From assembly GCA_021502835.1 (NCBI GenBank), contig JAKFGP010000057.1, positions 1 to 32,572 on the forward strand: DNA of 32,572 bases, in the 5' to 3' direction. Origin of the DNA: Streptomyces thinghirensis (GTDB taxonomy: Bacteria; Actinomycetota; Actinomycetia; Streptomycetales; Streptomycetaceae). Shown piece by piece: positions 27,730 to 32,572 of the stretch (the stretch's first letter is position 1; each line of letters begins with the position of its first letter). The notes beneath the pieces were generated by a model that was not told where the DNA came from, ran no database searches, and saw only the letters and a list, made by a program, of their open reading frames with translations. A program made the position numbers and the translations under genes.

Positions 27730-28095
27730 AGCTGCTCCTTGGCGGCGTAGGGAAGGTGCCCTCACACAGTGGGGCGGTCACCCCCACGGTGGGTGGATCA
27801 TTCCCTCCTAGCGTGGGGAGGGAGCGGGCCACTGCGAGCTCTGGTGGAGAGCTCTGTCGCGCAGCTCGATTGGCGCCTGGCGGAGAACCCGGGCATCTGG
27901 CTGGCGTGGGGAGGGTCCCGCCGTCTGAGGCGTGTCTGCACCTGGATGCCTCGGTGAACGTTCCTCTGCCGGCTTTCAGCTGTTGTATGTACCCACCCCC
28001 CAGCACTGACAACTGCGGCCGACTCTGGAGACCGAGGGTGCCCGCTACGGGTGGATGGCAGGGGGACGGTGCAACGGCAGGCGTGACTTGTTTGT
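27730..28095. promoter_or_regulatory. Intergenic region with repeated G-rich words
   Basis: No gene. GCGTGGGGAGGG occurs at 27811-27822 and again at 27904-27915. TCCCTCC/GGAGGGA (27802-27808 / 27817-27823) forms a hairpin. GTGGG words recur at 27769, 27789 and 27813. This could be the operator/promoter region of the minus-strand operon. Confidence 0.4.
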
Positions 28096-29710
28096 CTAAC
28101 CTGATCTTTAACATCCGACATCGAATGGCGCCTCGAACTTGATCACTCGGTCTGGTATCCGGCGTACACAAGCGGCCTTCGTCTGAACATGTGCTCCGAC
28201 CAAGGAACACACACGTCCAGCACGAAGGCCGCAAGGATGAGTTCTGCTGCATCGCGATACCCGGCAAGAGGAATTGGCGCAACTGTCACGCTTTCGGGGC
28301 GAGTTCCACTCCTGTCTCACCGCTCGTTCGGACGCGTTGTTCGAGCTGGCCGACGCTGTTCTGTGCGGCGACGGGCCGGTCAGGTCTCTGGCCGAGCTGT
28401 CACTGGTGGGCGAACACCGTCGTGGTCACGGCGGGCTCTATGCGGCAGTGGCCCGCGGTCAGGTGGATACGAACCGGCTGCGGCGGGCTCTGACCGCGGT
28501 GTCCCTGTCGCGGGCCGTTGACGGCCGACTGGTCCTGGCCGTCGACATCACCTGCTGGCTGCGGTCCAATGCCCACACCTCACCGCAGCGGATCCTGTGC
28601 CACACCTACGGACGCGGCAAGGACCAGCACATCCCCGTTCCCGGCTGGCCGTACTCCATCGTCTGCGCGCTCGAGCCCGGCCGCAGTTCATGGACCGCGC
28701 CGCTGGACGCGCTTCGGCTGGCGCCCGGAGATGACACCGCCACTGTCACCGCCCGACAGCTGCGCGAACTGGTCGAGCGACTGATCACCGCAGGGCAGTG
28801 GCAGGCCGATGACCCGGACATCCTCATCATCGCGGACGCCGGCTACGACGCACCCCGCTTGGCCTTCCTCCTGCGAGATCTGCCCGTGCAGGTGCTGGCC
28901 CGGATGCGTTCGGACCGGGTCCTGCGCAGAGCCGTCCCGCCCCGCCAGCCGGGCACGATGTGGCCGCCCACCCCGGCACGGTGGTGAGTTCGTCTTCGGC
29001 CAGTCCGACACCTGGGGCACCCAAGACACCGAGACCGTTACCGATACCCGGCTCTATGGCACCGCGCTGGCCCGCTCCTGGGACCGGCTGCATCCCAAGC
29101 TGACCCACCGCTCCTCCTGGGCTGCGGCCGACGGCACCCTCCCCATCATCGAGGGGACGGTGATTCGCCTGGACATCGACCACCTGCCCAGCGGAGCCAC
29201 CCCCAAGCCGGTCTGGCTGTGGTGGTCGGGCACTGGCGCTACGGAAGCCGACGCCGATCGCCTCTGGCAGTCCTGCCTGCGGCGCTTCGACATTGAGCAC
29301 ACCTTCCGCCTGTTCAAGCAGACCCTCGGCTGGACCGCACCGAAGATCCGCACCCCGAAGCGGCCGACCGATGGACCTGGCTGATCCTCGCCGCCTACAC
29401 CCAACTCCGCCTCGCCCGGCCACTGGCAGCCGACCGGCGCCGCCCCTGGGAGAAACCCAGCCCGCCGGACAGACTCTACCCCTGCCTCGCGTCCGCAGGG
29501 ACTTCCGGCACATCCGCCCGACGACCACCTGCCCAACCCAGGCACCGAAACCCTCCCGGCCCGGTCCCGGACGGCCACCGGGCCGCAAGAACACCCGGCC
29601 CACACCCCGCCACGACGTGCACACACCTCGCAAAAGCACAGCCGACGCAACGACGAACGAAGAAGTCGGCCACTCCACAGCCCCGCCGCACAGGTTAAAG
29701 ATCAAGATAG
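28096..29710 (+). mobile_element. Insertion sequence of about 1.6 kb with 17-bp ends
   Basis: Left end CTAACCTGATCTTTAAC (28096-28112); right end at 29694-29710 is its complement with 15 of 17 matches, including an exact 11-base TGATCTTTAAC core. The transposase stop lies in the right end. No target duplication was seen. Confidence 0.8.
28260..29698 (+). CDS. IS transposase (NF041680-like), three frameshifts
   Basis: The longest well-preserved coding stretch here. Block one, intact for over 230 residues: AQLSRFRGEFHSCLTARSDA, LFELADAVLCGDGPVRSLAE, GEHRRGHGGLYAAVARGQVD, RLVLAVDITCWLRSNAHTSP (catalytic Asp), CHTYGRGKDQHIPVPGWPYS, DILIIADAGYDAPRLAFLLR (second Asp) and LARMRSDRVL. After an indel near 28975: RLYGTALARSWDRLHPKLTH, LPIIEGTVIRLDIDHLPSGA, KPVWLWWSGTGATEADADRL and CLRRFDIEHTFRLFKQTLGW (catalytic Glu). 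After another near 29370: DRWTWLILAAYTQLRLARPL, PWEKP and a Pro/Arg-rich tail ending RRTG with TAA at 29696-29698. About 475 residues, as in the family of putative transposases I recall under NF041680. Start not fixed; the family begins just before ALQLSRFRxEF. Confidence 0.85.
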
Positions 29711-29872
29711 GGCGATCGCAACATAAGGGCCTCACCAGCAGCGAATCGGTCGTCCGCGTTAGCAGCGCTTGCCGGTCGGCTCTGAGTTGCTCCCGGGTCT
29801 CGGTCTGTGTCCTGCGCAGCGCGCCCGGCCGCCCCTTGCAAGGATGGGGTCCGGGCGCTCGGCGTCGGCGGG

Positions 29873-32572
29873 TCATCCGATGGCGATGCGGTCCTTCCAG
29901 TAGGAGCGGGCTGTGATGATTTCTGCTCCTGCGCCGGGGAGTACGTCGGGTTTTCCGGCGTATATGCGGACCGAGCCGTCTGCGCGGACGGTCCAGACAC
30001 GTCGGGGACGGAGTCGCCGGTGACGTCGGGGGTGCCGAGAATGTGAGGGGATGGAGGCGCGGGACCAGCCGCCTCCGGAGTACGCGATGTCCGTGCCGCC
30101 GGCGGAGTTGGCCCCGGAGGCCAGTGATTGTAGGTCGACGCCGTTGCCCGAGGCGTGGGCGATGCCCTTGCGGAGACGGAGGGAGGCGCCCGGGTCGGTG
30201 CGGTAGATCATGTCGGCGACTCCGTCGCGGATACGTCTCCGACGGTGACGATGTCCCGCTCGTCCCAGAGGGTTGAGGTGAGCCGGGTGGCGCTGCTGAT
30301 CGTTGCCCCGTGATACCCGACCAGTGCCCATAGTTCCGGTGCCGGCGCGCGGGCGAAGAAGTCGGTCCTTCCGTCACCGGTGATGTCACCGGCTGCCACG
30401 ATCTGGTCGATGGACGCGGGTGACGGGGCGCCGGCCGGAAGGATTACTCTCTTCGTTTGTCGACGTTCACCGCGCCGTAGCCGTCGCCCGGGTAGACCCA
30501 CAGCTTTCCGCCGACCCTGACGACGAGGTCCTGGAGACCGTCTCCGCCGTAGATGTCACCGTTGTGTGTGATCAGGAGTCCTTGAAGTGACCGGAGGGTG
30601 CGGCGACGAAGCTGGGAAGACCGTCTTCGGAGCCTGGGTCCTTGGCGGGATTGGCTCGGTAGGCGCCAGGCATGGAGTAGTCGAGGTCACCGCTGGCGCG
30701 GGTGAGGTCGGGGGTGGCCTGGGACGGATAGAGTGCGAGATTGCCCGGCTGGCGGTCACGACCATGAGGTCGGCGAGGTCGTCGCCCGTGAAGTCGCCGG
30801 CGTTGTCGGCTTCGTCACGTGGGCTGACGTAGAAGAAGTAGAGGGTCGGGGTGGAGGCGTTGCCTGCCGCGTCGACGGCACGGATGTACAGGACGTTGGG
30901 TCCGGCTGTCGGGGGGCTTGGCGTCTGTGATGGTGGTCGGGGTGGTGACGGCGGTGCCGGCGGTACGGCTCTTGGAGAAGTTGTAGTTGGAGCCGTTGAA
31001 CGAGTACTCGAAGCGGACGGTGTCGGTGGAACCGGCGTAGCACAGTGAACGCCGCGGTACCGAACTTAGTTTCGACCAGTTGGCGTCCTCGGTGTCGTTG
31101 CCGAAGCCGTTTTCCGAGCCGTCTGCGTCGGGAAGTCGGTGGAGGTGACTTTGGGACGCTTGGGTGCGCTGGTGTCCAGGATGAACCGGCGGGGCGTTTT
31201 GGCTGGCGAGTAGCCGGATGTGGCGCCCTTGTCGTCGATGCTAGGACCCGCCAGGATTACGGGGGTGCCGTTGGTCAGTTTGCTGGTGGAGAAGGCGGGC
31301 GTGGAGCTCAGGGCGTCGCCGTCAGCACTGCCGGTGGACTACTGCCTGTGAGCCGAGCACGTCGCCGGTGGTGCCCCACTTGCCGGTGGGCCAGAGGTCG
31401 AAGTCAGGTAGTCGAGTTGCTGTCCTTGTCTTTTGCCCGCGCGGTGAAAGGTGACGCTGCCGCAGCCCCATCCAGACGTACGGCTCGGTGGTGGTGCACT
31501 TGGCGTCCGGGGGACAGGTCGAGGTTGGTGGGGGACGAAGGGCGGCGGTTGTAGACGAGTTCGAGTGCTGGGCCGTTGTCGCCGTTGGCCTGGAACTTCT
31601 TCCAGGCGTATCGGGACTTCTCATCGCGGGCGCGCAGACCGAAGGTGATTTTGGAGCGGCCGAGGTCGGCGTAGTTCTGTGCGGCCTTCTTCACGTCGAA
31701 GGTCTCGTAGGCGTCGCGGCAGCCGGACTTGTAGGCCGTGCGCGAGAAGCTGCGGGTCTGCAGTTTGTTGCCGTCGGTGAGCTTTGGGGCGTTCTTCCAG
31801 TTGGTCTTCTTGCCCAGATCGCTCCGGTGACGTGGACGCTCATCTGACCGTGCGCTGCAGGACCAGGAGTACGTCTCCAACAGGCGCAGCTTGGCGCTGC
31901 TGATCTTCGCGCCCTTGAGGGTTCTTGTCGAAGTTCATGTTGAAGAAGAGGGCGCGAAGTGCCCCAGGTGTCGGACTCGAAGCCGACCCGGGCCTCGTGG
32001 GTGCCGCCCTTGTTGAAGCCCTTGCCGTTGTAGAAGGTGGCGTTGGGGCGCTACAACGGCTGTAGGCGGTCGTCCAGTTGTCCATGTGCTTGGTGACGGA
32101 CGGGTCGACGAGAGACCGGGTAGAGTGGTCTCGGGAGCGTTAAGGAAGTCCAGGTCCGGGGTGATGACCCAGTTGTCGCCCGAAGGTCGGACTCACGGTG
32201 TTGCCCAGGGGAGTCCGGCGATGCGCCCGTCGAGCAGTGGGAGCGAAGAGCGTTGCCGCTGACCCGGTCTGCGACGGGCCGGGGGTGGGTTCGGCCGGGT
32301 GCGGTGGTCGGGGCGGTTTCTGAGGGGGTGACCTCTGGTCCGTCGTGGGTGTGGGCGGGGCTTGGGACTTCGGATTCCCGGTCGGTCTGCTCGTCCGACC
32401 GGAGTCCGTTCAATCCGCCTCCTCGGCCGGCACCTCTTCCGGTTATCCAGGACGCCGAGGCGCTGGGCTCGGGGCTCTCCGAGCCGGTCGGCTGGTCCCA
32501 ATCCCGACCTGTATCCGTCCGGTGATGGCGGGCTGGCCGGTGGAGTCCACATCAGCCGGGTGATTGCCGGGC
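29873..32572 (-). CDS. Large secreted DNRLRE/FG-GAP (VCBS) protein, C-terminal part; runs off window
   Basis: Enters from the right edge. Blocks in order: a pro-region with RGLPLGNTV-like and WVITPDLDFLNAPETT, VDPSVTKHMDNWTT, FFNMNFDKN, LLETYSWSCSARS, TNWKNAPKLTDGNKLQTRSF, VKKAAQNYADLGRSKITFGL and NGDNGPALELVYNRRPSSPT (a DNRLRE-type adhesin module), AKCTTTEPYV, a Fn3/bacterial-Ig-like region (APKRPKVTSTDFPDADGSEN, FEYSFNGSNYNFSKS), then FG-GAP repeats GDFTGDDLADLMVVTASR, GDITGDGRTDFFARAP, GDVSGDGVADMIYRTDP and VTGDSVPDVWTVRADGSVRI, ending AGAEIITARSYWKDRIAIG at 29873. It is an extracellular, probably surface or matrix protein; the repeats form a Ca-dependent propeller. At least ten frame changes. 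The N-terminus and signal peptide are outside the window. Confidence 0.75.

Noticed and set aside
27132..28142. Plus-strand open frame of 336 codons
   Set aside because: It is antisense to the SUKH and small upstream genes, with no domain or ribosome site and low-complexity Arg/Gly/Pro composition.
28827..30389. Very long minus-strand open frame of about 520 codons
   Set aside because: It runs antisense through the transposase and into the VCBS gene, with Pro/Arg/Gly-rich shadow composition typical of high-GC antisense frames.
1..32572. tRNA or rRNA genes
   Set aside because: No cloverleaf with a T-loop consensus or rRNA-like segment was noticed on either strand by eye; a covariance search would settle it.

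Overview
The window is high-GC actinomycete DNA and looks like a Streptomyces accessory region, possibly a chromosome arm. Evidence is the strong G/C third-position bias, purine-rich ribosome sites before ATG/GTG starts, and families common in that genus: ALF-repeat proteins, spore-associated-protein-like exoproteins, FG-GAP/VCBS exoproteins, a NACHT-type-neighbourhood sigma factor and many insertion sequences. No tRNA, rRNA, CRISPR array or replication origin was recognised.

The dominant feature is frame disruption. Almost every recognisable gene is broken by single-base insertions or deletions, yet the protein carries on coherently in another frame, usually with start, ribosome site and natural stop intact. 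Reading across frames recovers most products. This pattern fits uncorrected sequencing indels at least as well as true decay, so coordinates below are outer limits of frame-hopping genes. Genuine decay is also present, as truncated transposases and genes cut at insertion-sequence borders.

Layout: 1-2400 holds a terminator-like hairpin, an IS256-type remnant and a SAM methyltransferase. 2400-5400 holds an IS21 istB remnant, the tail of a conserved actinobacterial protein, a nucleotidyltransferase and a phage-portal-like fragment. 5400-8650 holds a small secreted protein, an unknown gene and an IS5-type element abutting a decapitated UvrD-like helicase. 9800-12200 holds a secreted S1-protease-like protein with VCBS repeats whose catalytic His and Ser are both replaced, an IS5-type remnant and a small unknown gene.

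The most interesting locus is 12674-16695: a secreted ALF-repeat polymorphic toxin (signal peptide, seven ALF repeats in two blocks, two alanine-rich coiled coils, short C-terminal toxin-like domain), then a small probable immunity gene with its own ribosome site, then a strong terminator. A complete small IS with perfect 13-bp ends follows (16820-17713), then a four-helix membrane protein, a remnant of the same IS family, and a cytochrome P450 lacking its heme-ligand cysteine.

20100-24500 holds a DUF6300-like protein, unknown genes, an ECF-like sigma factor with a downstream partner, a NUDIX hydrolase and an ATP-dependent DNA ligase fragment. 24840-27730 holds a secreted NucA/NucB-type nuclease converging on a SMI1/KNR4 (SUKH) immunity-like gene, a second possible toxin/immunity pair. 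28096-29710 is a large IS with 17-bp ends. The right end is the C-terminal part of a large secreted DNRLRE/VCBS protein running out of the window. The theme is secreted, surface or interbacterial-conflict proteins embedded in insertion-sequence debris.
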